NCBI GenBank assembly: GCA_016928955.1
Contig: JAFGJV010000016.1
Coordinates: forward strand, 1 to 62,224
Direction: 5' to 3'
DNA from: Spirochaetales bacterium
GTDB taxonomy: Bacteria > Spirochaetota > Spirochaetia > Treponematales > UBA12059
DNA length: 62,224 nucleotides
Shown here: positions 33,859 through 42,966 of the stretch, piece after piece
Layout: the number at the start of each line of letters is the position of its first letter
How positions within the stretch are numbered: the stretch's first letter is position 1
Program-made: the position numbers and the translations under genes
The notes under the pieces: model-generated
The model's input: only the letters and a program-made list of their open reading frames with translations
Told to the model about the DNA's origin: nothing
The model's database searches: none

Positions 33859-35028
33859 TTACGAAGACGGACCAAAGGCCGCGCCCAGGCGCCTGACCGC
33901 CTCGTCAACGGTGGCGCGGGGACAGCCAAAGTTGAGCCGCGCCCAGCCGTCCCCGCCCGTGCCAAAGCGGCTGCCGGCGTCCAGCCATAGCCCGGCCTTG
34001 GACAAAAGCTCAGCGTGCACGTTGCCCGCCAGCCCCGCGCCCCGGAAGTCTATCCAGGCCAGGAAGGTGCCCTCGCAGGGCGACACCTTGAGCGCGGGGG
34101 CCTTGGCCCCAAGGCCGGCCACCAGCGCGTCGTAATTGCCGCGCAGGAAGGGCATAAGCTCGTCCAGCCAAGGGCCGCCGTGCTCGTAGGCCGCCTGCGC
34201 GGCTATGGTGCCAAAGCAATTGGGCACGCCCACGCCTGACGCCTCGCCGTCCTTGGCAAAGGCCGCCCTGAGCCCGTCGTTGGGTATGACGATGTATGAC
34301 GTCTGGAGGCCGGCTATGTTGAAGGTCTTGCTCGGCGCCCAGCAGGCCAGAAGCCTTTGGTTCAGGCGTTCCGAGACGGCCAGCGAAGGCACGTGCACGT
34401 TTGGCCGGTACACCAGGTCCGCGTGGATCTCGTCCGCCACCACGATCGCGTCGTGGCGCTCCGCTATCTCGGCCACGGCTTCCAGCTCGCCGCGGGTCCA
34501 AACGCGGCCCACCGGGTTGTGCGGCGAGCACAGCACGATCAGCTTGGATTGGGCCGCGGCCCTGTCCAGGGCCGCCAGGTCCAGCTTGTAGGCGCCGTCT
34601 GCGACCAGGAGGGGAGCCTCCCTGACCACGCGCCCGTTGGCCTCTATCAGGTGGGCAAAGGGATGGTACACCGGCGGCATGATGGTCACGCCGTCGCCGG
34701 GCGCGGAAAACGCCCTGATGGCCGACGCTATGGCCGGCACGATGCCGGGGCTGAACTCTATCCATTCCCGCCGCATGTCCACGCCGTAGCGCGTTTTCAT
34801 CCATGCCATGTACGACGAATAGTAGCCGTCGGGTTTGCCCGCGTAGCCGTACACGGGATGGGCCGCCCGTCCGTGTATGGCGTCCAGCACGGCCGGCGGG
34901 GCGGCCAGGTCCATGTCGGCTATCCACATGGGCAGTATGTCGTCACGGTCGGGACAACAACCATCCAGATAGCTCCATTTGAGGCAGTCGTGGGGTATTC
35001 GGTCCAGGGGGGTTGAAAAATCGAACAT
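33859..35028 (-). CDS. MalY/PatB-type aminotransferase (cystathionine beta-lyase-like)
   Basis: Fold-type I PLP enzyme of 389 aa. The N-terminus MFDFSTPLDRIPHDCLKW and PMWIADMDLA are typical of MalY/PatB C-S lyases. The PLP lysine is in WAPSKTFNIAGLQ, the Asp that holds the ring nitrogen is in VVADEIHADLVY, and the phosphate-binding Arg is near the C-terminus. Family members cleave cystathionine to homocysteine, pyruvate and ammonia. Beside the COG1900/UPF0280 pair this puts two routes to homocysteine on facing operons. It lies 12 bp downstream of ridA. GGGAGCC precedes the ATG. Aminotransferase activity cannot be excluded. Confidence 0.85.
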   Translation of the reverse strand: MFDFSTPLDRIPHDCLKWSYLDGCCPDRDDILPMWIADMDLAAPPAVLDAIHGRAAHPVYGYAGKPDGYYSSYMAWMKTRYGVDMRREWIEFSPGIVPAIASAIRAFSAPGDGVTIMPPVYHPFAHLIEANGRVVREAPLLVADGAYKLDLAALDRAAAQSKLIVLCSPHNPVGRVWTRGELEAVAEIAERHDAIVVADEIHADLVYRPNVHVPSLAVSERLNQRLLACWAPSKTFNIAGLQTSYIVIPNDGLRAAFAKDGEASGVGVPNCFGTIAAQAAYEHGGPWLDELMPFLRGNYDALVAGLGAKAPALKVSPCEGTFLAWIDFRGAGLAGNVHAELLSKAGLWLDAGSRFGTGGDGWARLNFGCPRATVDEAVRRLGAAFGPSS

Positions 35029-35040
35029 GGCGGCTCCCTC

Positions 35041-35415
35041 TTACAGGGCCGCTATGGCTTCGATTTCCACGAGGCCTCCCTTGGGCAGGCCGGCCACCGC
35101 TATGGTCGAGCGTGCGGGTTTGTCGCCCTGGAAAAAGGACCCGTACACCTCGTTGACCACGGCGAAATTGTCCATGGTGGTGAGAAATATGGTGGTCTTG
35201 ACCACGGAATCCAGGCTGCCCCCGGCCGCCTCGCACACGGCCTTGAGGTTCAGCATGGCGCGCTCGGCCTGGGCGCGGACGCCGTCGGCCAGCTGGCCGC
35301 TTGCGGGGTCCAGGCCGAGCTGGCCCGAACAGAACAGGTAGCCGCCTGAGACCACGGCCTGGGAATAGGGACCTATGGCTCCTGGCGCTCCGCCGGTCGC
35401 TATGACCTTCTTCAT
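35041..35415 (-). CDS. ridA: RidA-family enamine/imine deaminase
   Basis: 124 aa, matching the trimeric RidA (YjgF/UK114) family. GAPGAIGPYSQAV and SGQLGLDPASG are near the N-terminus. The catalytic Arg is in PARSTIAVAGLP and the terminal Glu in GGLVEIEAIA. RidA hydrolyses reactive 2-aminoacrylate and related enamines released by PLP enzymes. Its place directly upstream of malY, a C-S lyase that produces such enamines, makes functional sense. The start at 35415 follows an AGGAGG sequence and gives the standard N-terminus. An in-frame extension to 35493 overlaps the divergent radical SAM leader. Confidence 0.92.
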   Translation of the reverse strand: MKKVIATGGAPGAIGPYSQAVVSGGYLFCSGQLGLDPASGQLADGVRAQAERAMLNLKAVCEAAGGSLDSVVKTTIFLTTMDNFAVVNEVYGSFFQGDKPARSTIAVAGLPKGGLVEIEAIAAL

Positions 35416-35542
35416 GGGGATCCTCCTTTTGCGCCGGCAAGGGGTAGCCCGGCCGACCGTTCCAGTATGCCCCCATGGCGGGAAGCGTGTCAAACAAAGG
35501 AGCCGGCGGCCGGTGCCCTGGCGTACCCCGGCCCGGCCGGTC

Positions 35543-35548
35543 TATACT
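35543..35548 (+). promoter_or_regulatory. -10 box 6 nt before a GTG start
   Basis: TATACT (35543-35548) is followed by GGCCGC and the GTG at 35555. The -35 region is poor, so only the -10 is called. Confidence 0.45.
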
Positions 35549-35554
35549 GGCCGC

Positions 35555-36925
35555 GTGCTGGCCGTACTGCTCGCCGTCAACGCCCGCTTTACCCATTCCA
35601 ACCTGGCCTTGCGCTACATCCGCAACGCCATGGGGGAGGCCTGCCCGGACGGCCGCCTGCGCGTTGAGCTGCGCGAGTACCAGATCAACCAAAACCGCCT
35701 GGACATAGTACGGGACCTGGCCGCCCTCAAGCCGGACGCCATTCTCCTGTCCGTCTATATATGGAACGCCGAGCTCTTGGGCGCCATCCTGCCCGACCTC
35801 AGGTCCCTCTTGCCGGACTGCCGCCTGATCGCAGGCGGGCCGGAAGCCGGTTACGACGCCGACGCCTGGCTAAAGCGGCATCCTGAGCTGGACCTGGTGG
35901 TCCAGGGTCCGGGAGAGCGGGCGGCGGCCGAGCTTGTCCAGCGTCGCTTTGACACGTCGGCATGGCCGGACCGCGTCCTCAAAGCCGTCCCGGTGCCCCT
36001 GTCCGGCCTGCCCTTTCCGTACCGTCCCGACGATTGGGGCAAACTGGACCACCGCTACGTGTACTACGAGACCAGCCGCGGCTGTCCCTTCCGCTGCTCC
36101 TACTGCCTGTCGTCTAGGGACGACCAACGGCCGGACCTGCGCGACCTGGGCATGGTGATGGACGAGCTGGACCTGTTGGCCGGGCGCGGTCCTGCGCTGG
36201 TCAAGCTGGTGGACCGCAGCTTCAACGCCCCGCCCGAGCGGGCCCGCGCCATCTGGGAGCGCCTGATACGCAAGCACGGGCGCGGCCAGACGCGCTGGCA
36301 TTTTGAGGTGCACCCAAGGTTTTTGGGCAACGACGATTTCCGGCTCCTGGCCGACGCGCCGGCGGGCCTGTTTCAGTTCGAGCTGGGCGTGCAGACCGTC
36401 CACGACGCCGGCCGCGCCCTGGTGGACAGGCCGGCGGGCTGGGCCCGCGAGCGGGACGCCATCCGAGAACTGAAGCGCCTGGGCACCGTGCCCCTGCACC
36501 TGGACATACTGGCCGGCCTTCCCGGCGAGGGGCTTACCCAGCTGGGCCAGTCCTTTGACCAGGCGGCGGCCCTGGAGCCCGAGCATATCCAGCTGGGCGT
36601 GCTCAAGGGCCTGCCCGGTACCGCCCTGCGCGAGCGGGCCCCGTCCTTTGGCATGGTGTTCCAGGCACGGCCGCCCTACGCCACGCTCCGCACGGACGCC
36701 CTGAGCTCCGAGGATCTTGCCCTGGCCGCCCGCGTGGCCGAGCTGGTTGAGGGCGTGGGCAACTCCGGCCTGTTCGCCGAGCGCCTGAGCAGGGGCTATG
36801 CGCGGCATGGAGGCCCCTGGGCTTTCTACCTGGCCCTGGACGGGCACTGCGCGTCCGCCGGCTTTGACCTGCGCACGCGCAACCGGGAAAAGCTGGGTTC
36901 GGTGCTGGACGCGTTTCTGGGCTAA
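35555..36925 (+). CDS. B12-binding-domain radical SAM protein (DUF4080 type)
   Basis: 456 aa. The N-terminal B12-binding-like Rossmann domain (LAVLLAVNARFTHSNLALRY, LKPDAILLSVYIWN, LIAGGPEAGYDA) covers about residues 1-140. The radical SAM core starts with ETSRGCPFRCSYC (C-x3-C-x2-C near 178-185). FELGVQTVHDAGRAL and HLDILAGLPGEG are barrel motifs. The C-terminal 130 residues match the DUF4080 pattern often attached to these proteins. The substrate is unknown. The N-terminal motif, as in the family, begins within a few residues of this GTG. There is no ribosome site, but a TATACT box lies 6 nt upstream, so it may be leaderless. Confidence 0.82.
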   Translation: MLAVLLAVNARFTHSNLALRYIRNAMGEACPDGRLRVELREYQINQNRLDIVRDLAALKPDAILLSVYIWNAELLGAILPDLRSLLPDCRLIAGGPEAGYDADAWLKRHPELDLVVQGPGERAAAELVQRRFDTSAWPDRVLKAVPVPLSGLPFPYRPDDWGKLDHRYVYYETSRGCPFRCSYCLSSRDDQRPDLRDLGMVMDELDLLAGRGPALVKLVDRSFNAPPERARAIWERLIRKHGRGQTRWHFEVHPRFLGNDDFRLLADAPAGLFQFELGVQTVHDAGRALVDRPAGWARERDAIRELKRLGTVPLHLDILAGLPGEGLTQLGQSFDQAAALEPEHIQLGVLKGLPGTALRERAPSFGMVFQARPPYATLRTDALSSEDLALAARVAELVEGVGNSGLFAERLSRGYARHGGPWAFYLALDGHCASAGFDLRTRNREKLGSVLDAFLG

Positions 36926-36995
36926 GGCTCCGGCCGCGGACGTACGGTGCGGGCTCCGAAAGGCCATACATCCCGCCCGGACTGGCGGCTCTGTG

Positions 36996-37024
36996 TTGAC
37001 GCGGGCTGGCCTTTGTCTCATGAT
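36996..37024 (+). promoter_or_regulatory. Promoter of the 37.1-kb membrane protein
   Basis: TTGACG (36996-37001), 17 nt and CATGAT (37019-37024) lie about 36 nt before the ATG. Confidence 0.45.
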
Positions 37025-37059
37025 GGAAGCAAGCGACGCGCCGTCGCGAGGAGGCTTCC

Positions 37060-37674
37060 ATGCTGTCCCTCTTGTCCCGCCTGTTCGGTCTCATGGCCTT
37101 CCCGAGCAAGCGCCGGATGTTCACCACGCTGGCCGTCATCCTGGCGGCCGCCCTGGTCCTCCCCACCGTGCTCAAGCCCCTGACCGATTTCCTGGCCCTG
37201 GGCCCGCGCGTCAATTTCATCGTCAAGCTCAACGAGCTGGACCGCGCAAAGATGAAGGAGCCCCTGCTCAAGGAAAGCTATGACCGGGTGCTCAAGGACT
37301 TTGCCGGGACTGAGGCCGCGCCAGCGCTTACACCCAAACCGGCGCCCAAACCCGCCCCCGCCAAGGACGGCGAGGTGAAAAAGCCCTTCTTCCTGGCGCC
37401 CTTCTTTGCGGCCGACAAGCTGGCCTACCTGGCCGCGGGAGCGGCGTTCTGGCTGATCATGGCCGTGCTTGCCCTCTTTGCCGAGGGAGCCAAGCCGGTA
37501 CTGCGCCTGGGAGCCTTCCTGATATTCTGCCTGCTTGCCCTGGCCGGGGGACTGGTATCGGTGCTGGTGGGGCCGCTGTCGCCCTTCGCGGTCCACCTGG
37601 CCGTCATGGCCGCGGCCGAGCTTCTGCTTGCCGCCGTTGTGGGCACCTTTGTCCGGGAGCTCAACGGACGCTAG
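37060..37674 (+). CDS. Small integral membrane protein, function unknown
   Basis: 204 aa. An N-terminal membrane helix (FTTLAVILAAALVLPTVL, about 21-40) is followed by a loop with a Lys/Pro/Ala run (PKPAPKPAPAK near 95-105). Three closely spaced helices fill the C-terminal half (about 127-147, 152-172 and 176-197). No recognisable catalytic motif. GAGGAGG lies 8 nt upstream of the ATG. It stands alone between the radical SAM gene and a convergent gene cluster. No T-run terminator separates it from the convergent gene 38 bp away. Confidence 0.7.
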   Translation: MLSLLSRLFGLMAFPSKRRMFTTLAVILAAALVLPTVLKPLTDFLALGPRVNFIVKLNELDRAKMKEPLLKESYDRVLKDFAGTEAAPALTPKPAPKPAPAKDGEVKKPFFLAPFFAADKLAYLAAGAAFWLIMAVLALFAEGAKPVLRLGAFLIFCLLALAGGLVSVLVGPLSPFAVHLAVMAAAELLLAAVVGTFVRELNGR

Positions 37675-37712
37675 CATTCGGCCAGCGTCGCTACATACGC
37701 GCCGGTCTCCCG

Positions 37713-38831
37713 CTACAGGTCCAGGGGCCGGCGGTTGTCCGCCAGGCGCTTGCCCAGGTAGTCGCGGTCCAGGCCGAGCTCGTTCACGATGCCGCGCAGC
37801 TGGTCGGCCGACAGGAGGTTCTGCTCGGCGTACAGGTAGCACAGGGCACGTTCGGCAATGCACGGCACCTGCAGGGCGTTCAGGTTGCGCGGCTCGGGCC
37901 TGGGTCCGTCCAGGTGCAGGCGTTTGAGGCTGGCGTACAGGCGCGAGCTTTCCATGTTGCCGGCTATGGCCGCCAGCTCGGCCCGCAGTGGCTTAAGGTC
38001 CCCGCGCGACGCGGTTTCCCCCAGCGGCTTGAGCGTGAAGAAGGTGTACTCCTTGCCCGGCAGGTAGTGGTGCTCGTCGCAGCGCGTGCAGTAGTTGGGC
38101 TCGCGCGGGTCGTCCTTGGCGCGGTCGCCCCCTATGATGATCAGCGGGTCAAAGTACAGGGCCGGACACTCGCTTCCGTCCACGGTGTAATACCGGTAGG
38201 TGAACAGGGAATTCTCTATGCAGTCGGGGTGCTCGCAGTACGCCGTAAGCGGAAACACGTCCGTGGCGTTGTCCAGGAGGAGGCGCGCGGTGTGGTTGAA
38301 TATCTCGCGGCGGAAATTGAGCACCAGGGTGGGCAGGATGAACACCAGGCCGCGAGAGTCCGACTCGTTGCGTATCAGGTAGGCCACGCGCTCGTCGTAG
38401 AAGGCCGCCTCGTCCACTATCCAGGTGCCGGCGTCCGGATGGCAGGCCAGGATGGATTCCAGGTCAAACGAGTCGCGCGCGCTGGATATGTCGTCGCCGC
38501 AACGCTCGTAGCCGCCGCGGTAGGCCAGGGCGTCGTCCGGGTAGTCCGGAAAGCGCTCGCGGTCTATGCGGGAGCGGACAAAGTGGATGCGCCTGCGGTC
38601 CGCGCCCGCGGTGGTGGCGACGCCGGCCACGCTGTCGCCCTTGCGCAGGGCCACGCGGGAGTCGCGCCATACCCGGGCGCTGAATTCTGTCTTGCCCGAA
38701 CCCATGGGGCCTATCACCAGGATGCGCCTGGCAGGCTTAATGAAATCGAAATGGTCGTAGGACCGGTGGACGGTTATGTTGGGAAAGCCCAGGCTCCGCA
38801 GGAATTCCCCCTGGCCGTCCGGAGCGCTCAT
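37713..38831 (-). CDS. Thymidine-kinase-fold P-loop protein, divergent
   Basis: 372 aa, about twice the size of a bacterial type II thymidine kinase. Walker A is GPMGSGKTEF (residues 41-50, matching the family's GPMFSGKT). Walker B-like WIVDEAAFYD parallels the DEAQF motif. Paired cysteines YCEHPDC and YCTRCDEHH resemble the zinc-binding lasso region. The extra length lies in the loop after the P loop and in a C-terminal helical domain. True thymidine kinase activity is not assured; a nucleotide-sensing role is possible. It starts 4 nt inside the upstream membrane-protein gene. Confidence 0.65.
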   Translation of the reverse strand: MSAPDGQGEFLRSLGFPNITVHRSYDHFDFIKPARRILVIGPMGSGKTEFSARVWRDSRVALRKGDSVAGVATTAGADRRRIHFVRSRIDRERFPDYPDDALAYRGGYERCGDDISSARDSFDLESILACHPDAGTWIVDEAAFYDERVAYLIRNESDSRGLVFILPTLVLNFRREIFNHTARLLLDNATDVFPLTAYCEHPDCIENSLFTYRYYTVDGSECPALYFDPLIIIGGDRAKDDPREPNYCTRCDEHHYLPGKEYTFFTLKPLGETASRGDLKPLRAELAAIAGNMESSRLYASLKRLHLDGPRPEPRNLNALQVPCIAERALCYLYAEQNLLSADQLRGIVNELGLDRDYLGKRLADNRRPLDL

Positions 38832-39832
38832 TCGGCGTCCTCCGCCTCGTCTTCCGTCCTGGCCGGGGGCAGGGCCCTGCCCACGCCGCCCAACACGGCT
38901 CCCAGGGCCGTGGCCACAAGGCCGGTGGACAAAAAGCCTCCGGTGATCGACGCCATGACAAAGCGCCCGTACTCAGCCAGGGCCGGTATGTCGCTCATGG
39001 CCAGGCCGTTCACGTTCATGGCGTTGAAGAACACGGTAGGCTGGAAAAGCCTGGGCAGCACGCCCAGGATCAGGGCCAGGGAACCGGGCAGGAGCACGCG
39101 GGAGCCGAGGGTGGACAGACGCTTGCGCAGGCTGTCCTCCGACAGGAAGGCGCTGGCCACTATGACCGCGGCCGCGCATATCAGCATCCAGGTTCCTGAC
39201 GCCCCCATGCCCACGCGCATGGCTTCTAGGCGCACGGGGTCCATGTCCGGGGGCATGTTCACGGGTACGCTGTCGGGCAGGGCCTGGGCCTGGGCGCGCA
39301 GGGCAGCCGCCAGGGCTTCCCGGGCCAGCTCGGCCTGGCGGGGTTCGGGAAGGTTTGCCGATCCGGCCGGAAGCGTGCCCGGGGGCAGGGCGGCCGAGGG
39401 CGTGTCGGCCTCGGCCAGGTAGGTGGACGCGGCCAGGGGAGCCTTGGCGTCAAGGGCGGCCTTGATGGGTCCCAGGTCCACGGAGAACGACGCATGACCG
39501 CCTTCCAGGGCTGCAAAAGCCCGGTCTATGGCCGATATGGCCGTCTGCCTGAGAACGTCCGGCGACACGGCGGCCTGGGCCGCCTTGACAGCGGCCTTGG
39601 ACTCCAGGGCCGCGTCGCCCAGAGGCAGCTCCTCGGGGAAGAGCTTGTACAGGTCCGGAGACGACGCGGCGGCGTCAAAGCGGGGATCGGCCACCAGGGC
39701 CTTGATCTGCGCGGGGTCGCCCGCCCAGCGCTGCACGGACAGGATGGACAGGCCGCCGAGCGACAGGGGCAGTCCAACGAAGAAGAAGACCAGGGCGCCG
39801 AGCAGGCGCCGTGCGGAGCGGGCTATGTTCAT
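38828..39832 (-). CDS. Membrane protein with large extracytoplasmic loop, function unknown
   Basis: 334 aa. One N-terminal membrane helix (LLGALVFFFVGLPLSLGGL, about 10-30) leads into an Ala-rich soluble loop of roughly 180 residues. At least three helices follow near 213-231, 247-263 and 290-315. The C-terminal tail is acidic (TEDEAEDAE). No known domain is recognised. It overlaps by 4 nt both the OppA-type gene upstream and the P-loop gene downstream, so all three form one minus-strand operon. Confidence 0.65.
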   Translation of the reverse strand: MNIARSARRLLGALVFFFVGLPLSLGGLSILSVQRWAGDPAQIKALVADPRFDAAASSPDLYKLFPEELPLGDAALESKAAVKAAQAAVSPDVLRQTAISAIDRAFAALEGGHASFSVDLGPIKAALDAKAPLAASTYLAEADTPSAALPPGTLPAGSANLPEPRQAELAREALAAALRAQAQALPDSVPVNMPPDMDPVRLEAMRVGMGASGTWMLICAAAVIVASAFLSEDSLRKRLSTLGSRVLLPGSLALILGVLPRLFQPTVFFNAMNVNGLAMSDIPALAEYGRFVMASITGGFLSTGLVATALGAVLGGVGRALPPARTEDEAEDAE

Positions 39833-41397
39833 GGTCTGACCTCCAGCGCGGCCACGTTGGCCCTGGCCTTGGGCGTCCCGAAGGATAGGGCCTTGAAGGG
39901 ATGTATGTCCATGGGGTTCTGGAACCAGCCCAGCACGGCCTCCGTGTCCACCACGTCAAAGGACAGGGTGTGGTACACGGGCAGGACGGCAGCTTCAGCC
40001 AACAAGAGGGCTTCCGCCTTGGCCATGGTCGCCATGCGGGCGGCGCCCTCCTCGGACATGGAGCGGCGCAGCAGGGCGTCGTACTCCGGATTTGAATAGC
40101 GGCTCTCGTTCAGGCTGGAGTCGCTGGTCCACATGAGGAGGAAGGCGGCCGGGTCGGCAAAGTCTCCAATCCAGGACGTGAAGGACAGGCTGAAGCCACT
40201 TTTGCGCAGGTCCCTGATGGGCAGGTCCTCCTCCGGGTGGACTATTTCTGATGCTATGCCGTACTCGGCCCAGGCGTCCGCCATCAGGCGGGCGTTGGCA
40301 ACGTGGCTGTCGGTATCCGGCACCACCATGCGCACGGTCGGCAGCGTTGACGGATCGGCGTAACCGGCTTCCGCAAGGAGTTTTTGCGCCTCGTCTGGCT
40401 GGGCGCTGTCTATGCCGGCGGGAGACTGGTAGCCGGAGAAGGGCAGTATCAGGGTGGACGTGGGCGCGTAGTAGGTGTCCTCCGAGCGTATGCGCTCCCA
40501 GGGCAGGAGGAGGGCCAAGGCGCGGCGCACCCGGGCGTCGTTCCATGGGCCCGTGCCCGAGTCCCACAGGTAATAGCCCGTGCCGAAGCTCGGCGCGTAC
40601 TGTATGTCCGACGTGGCCAGGAGGGCGTCCGTGTCCACCATGTCCATGAGCCAGTGTATCTCGCCGTCGTTGTAGCGCGCCGTTGCCTCGGCCTCCGAGT
40701 CCAGGAAGAGTACGCGCACGCCGGGTATGGCCACGGAGCCCGAGTCCCAATAGCCGTCGTTCTTCCTGAGGACCAGTTCCCGGTCGTCCATGGACTCAAG
40801 GACATAGGGGCCGTTGCCCACCACGGCGTCCGGGTCCCAGACCTTGCGTCCCCTGAGCGACGCGTGCACGGGCACAAAGCTCATGTGGCAGAGGAGCCGG
40901 GTAAAATAGGCCGCCGGGGACGCCAGCTCGACCACCAGGGTCCTGTCGTCCAGGGCGCGCACCGCCACCGAGTCCGGGCGCTTGTTTTTGCCCAGGCGGT
41001 AGTCCCTGGCGCCCTTGACGATGTCCAGGAACACCGCGTAGCTGGCGCCGGTGTCGGGCGACAGGAGCCAGCGCCAGGACTCCACGTAGTCGCGGGCAGT
41101 CACGGGACTGCCGTCCGACCAGCGGGCGTCGGAACGGAGGGTGAAGGTCCAGGTGCGGCCGTCAGCCGACTTTTTCCAGGACTCGGCGCCGGCGCGCACG
41201 GGGTCCATGGTCCGTGGGTCGTAGGCAAAGAGGCCTTCGTACAAGGCGTCCAGGACCTGCATCTCGTGCGAGTAAATGGCCATGTAGGGGTTGAGCTCGA
41301 CGCCGTAGGGACCGAGTCCCACCACCAGCTGGTCGATGTCTTGCGCCGCCGCGGCCCGCGCCGCCAGGGCCAAGGCCAAGATGATTGAGCGTTTCAT
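39829..41397 (-). CDS. Peptide/nickel-type ABC transporter substrate-binding protein (family 5)
   Basis: 522 aa with a cleavable signal (MKRSIILALALAARAAAA) and no lipobox, so periplasmic. Family 5 (OppA/DppA) features include LVVGLGPYGVELNPYMAIYSHEMQ split over two strands near residue 25, PVRAGAESWKKSADGRTWTF, and RSDARWSDGSPVTARDYVES, the signature segment. The C-terminal lobe has LLAEAGYADPSTLPTVRM and a PVYHTLSFDVVD closing strand. It likely binds oligopeptides or a related solute. No permease or ATPase gene is adjacent, so it must work with components elsewhere. CGAGGAG precedes the ATG. Confidence 0.88.
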   Translation of the reverse strand: MKRSIILALALAARAAAAQDIDQLVVGLGPYGVELNPYMAIYSHEMQVLDALYEGLFAYDPRTMDPVRAGAESWKKSADGRTWTFTLRSDARWSDGSPVTARDYVESWRWLLSPDTGASYAVFLDIVKGARDYRLGKNKRPDSVAVRALDDRTLVVELASPAAYFTRLLCHMSFVPVHASLRGRKVWDPDAVVGNGPYVLESMDDRELVLRKNDGYWDSGSVAIPGVRVLFLDSEAEATARYNDGEIHWLMDMVDTDALLATSDIQYAPSFGTGYYLWDSGTGPWNDARVRRALALLLPWERIRSEDTYYAPTSTLILPFSGYQSPAGIDSAQPDEAQKLLAEAGYADPSTLPTVRMVVPDTDSHVANARLMADAWAEYGIASEIVHPEEDLPIRDLRKSGFSLSFTSWIGDFADPAAFLLMWTSDSSLNESRYSNPEYDALLRRSMSEEGAARMATMAKAEALLLAEAAVLPVYHTLSFDVVDTEAVLGWFQNPMDIHPFKALSFGTPKARANVAALEVRP

Positions 41398-41485
41398 GGA
41401 TACTCCTCGAAAGGCAGCGCGTCGCGCCGCGGCCTGTGCGGCCGGGACTGTGCGCGTGCCGGTAACGATGCCCGCGCCCGGGGCC

Positions 41486-42898
41486 CTACGCGTCGCGTAT
41501 GCCCAGGCGCTTCATCTGTTCGACTTCTTCCTTCTGGGCTATGTACTCATGGCGTTTCTGGTTGGCCTTGATGAAGGCGTTCTTGATGGAACTCAGTTCC
41601 ACGCCTATGGACCGGACCCTGCCCTTGAATTCCGGGTCGGTGATGGTTCCTTTGAAAAATTCCTCCAGCCCGTAGAAGGTCCGGTAGAAGGCCTGGAGGT
41701 CTTCTATGCCCTTTTCCAGGAATTTGTACGCCTGGTCCTCTGTGGCGCCCTCAAGGCGCTTGCTGGCGGCCGACGAGCGGGACACCATGGCGGACAGGCT
41801 CTGGGCGCGGCGGCCTGCGTTCTCCACCATCTCGGTGAAGTCGACCACGTCGTTCTTGCGCTCTCCCGACACCGGGTCTATGTACTCCACCTCGTGCACC
41901 ACGTGCTCTGACTTGCGCCCGAACATCTGCCTCAGGGCCTTGCGCACCTTGGTCATGAAGCCGCGGTCCTGGGACTCCAGCAGAACCTGGTTGTCCTGGA
42001 GCTTCTGCACAGCGTCACCCAGCTGGAAGCCGGCCCCCACGAGTATGCGCGCGCCTTCCAGGATGATGGCCTTGAAGTTTTTCTCCGCGCCCTGGGACTT
42101 TTTTTCCTCGGCCACGCCCAGGCCCCTGATGATGGCGTCCCGGAGGGCGTCGGATTCTGCGGAGTAGTCCTCAAGGAGGACCTCCTCGGCCAGTTCGGGG
42201 TAGAAGGGCTTGTCGGGAGCGAGCTCGGCAAAGCGCTGGCGGATCTTCCTGACCACATCGTCCTTGTGGGTGACGGCCTGGGTCCGGTCGATTTCCATGC
42301 CGGCCATGGCCCGGCTCCTAAGCTCCAGCTTGTAGCGTTCCTTGTGCACCAGGGTCAGGGTTTTCAGGGCAGCGAATATTTTCTTGGTGGTCTTGTCCAG
42401 CTGCAACAGCGACTCGTTGAGGATGCCGCCTGACAGGGGATCGCTGCCCTTGCGTATCAAGGTGACGAGCTCTGCCAGGTAGCGCGTGTTGATGTGCGGG
42501 GAGTTCTCCGTGAACTGCACAAAGTTGAAATATTTGGTCAGGGCGGCCAGGCGCTTGATCCGGCCCATAGTCAGGAAATCCACGCTGAATTGGTAATAGT
42601 TGTTGAGGAACTCCAGGTAGGAGTCGAACTGGGACAGGCGGACGCACAGCTGGTCCATCTTCTCGCTCTCGGTGAACGGCCCCTCGGGCGGCGTGCCCAC
42701 CTCGGATATTTTGAGTTCGTACTTGTACGGATCCTCGTGGATGAGGCCCTTGCGGAGGAGAACGTTGTACACGGCCTGGTACGCTGTCTGGAAGAGCTTG
42801 AAGTCGTCCTTGAGTTGTTTCAGTTCGACGCGATCCATGTAGTCGATCTTGACGCGGAGGGCCTGGTCGAGCTGTTGGAGGTAGGATGCGCCGTCCAT
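41486..42898 (-). CDS. Conserved hypothetical protein, largely helical
   Basis: 470 aa, cytoplasmic by composition, with no signal or membrane helix. It is mostly alpha-helical with a charged, Lys/Glu/Gln-rich C-terminus (KANQKRHEYIAQKEEVEQMK) that could be a coiled coil. Segments such as QFDSYLEFLNNYYQFSVDF and LLQLDKTTKKIFAALKTLT show no enzyme motif. It looks like one of the spirochaete-restricted conserved proteins, but I cannot name the family with confidence. The start has only a weak AGGGTGG before it. A TTGCGG-N17-CATACT promoter on the minus strand (42907-42935) ends 8 nt from the ATG. Confidence 0.7.
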   Translation of the reverse strand: MDGASYLQQLDQALRVKIDYMDRVELKQLKDDFKLFQTAYQAVYNVLLRKGLIHEDPYKYELKISEVGTPPEGPFTESEKMDQLCVRLSQFDSYLEFLNNYYQFSVDFLTMGRIKRLAALTKYFNFVQFTENSPHINTRYLAELVTLIRKGSDPLSGGILNESLLQLDKTTKKIFAALKTLTLVHKERYKLELRSRAMAGMEIDRTQAVTHKDDVVRKIRQRFAELAPDKPFYPELAEEVLLEDYSAESDALRDAIIRGLGVAEEKKSQGAEKNFKAIILEGARILVGAGFQLGDAVQKLQDNQVLLESQDRGFMTKVRKALRQMFGRKSEHVVHEVEYIDPVSGERKNDVVDFTEMVENAGRRAQSLSAMVSRSSAASKRLEGATEDQAYKFLEKGIEDLQAFYRTFYGLEEFFKGTITDPEFKGRVRSIGVELSSIKNAFIKANQKRHEYIAQKEEVEQMKRLGIRDA

Positions 42899-42966
42899 AC
42901 CACCCTAGTATGGACTACTTTGCCGGTGACCGCAAGCGCCGCGCGTCCGCCCGGCGTACACCGGCC

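Noticed and set aside
37914-39422. 502-codon open frame on the plus strand
   Set aside because: It is antisense to the thymidine-kinase-fold gene and the membrane-protein gene, which have operon overlaps and motifs; the frame has none.
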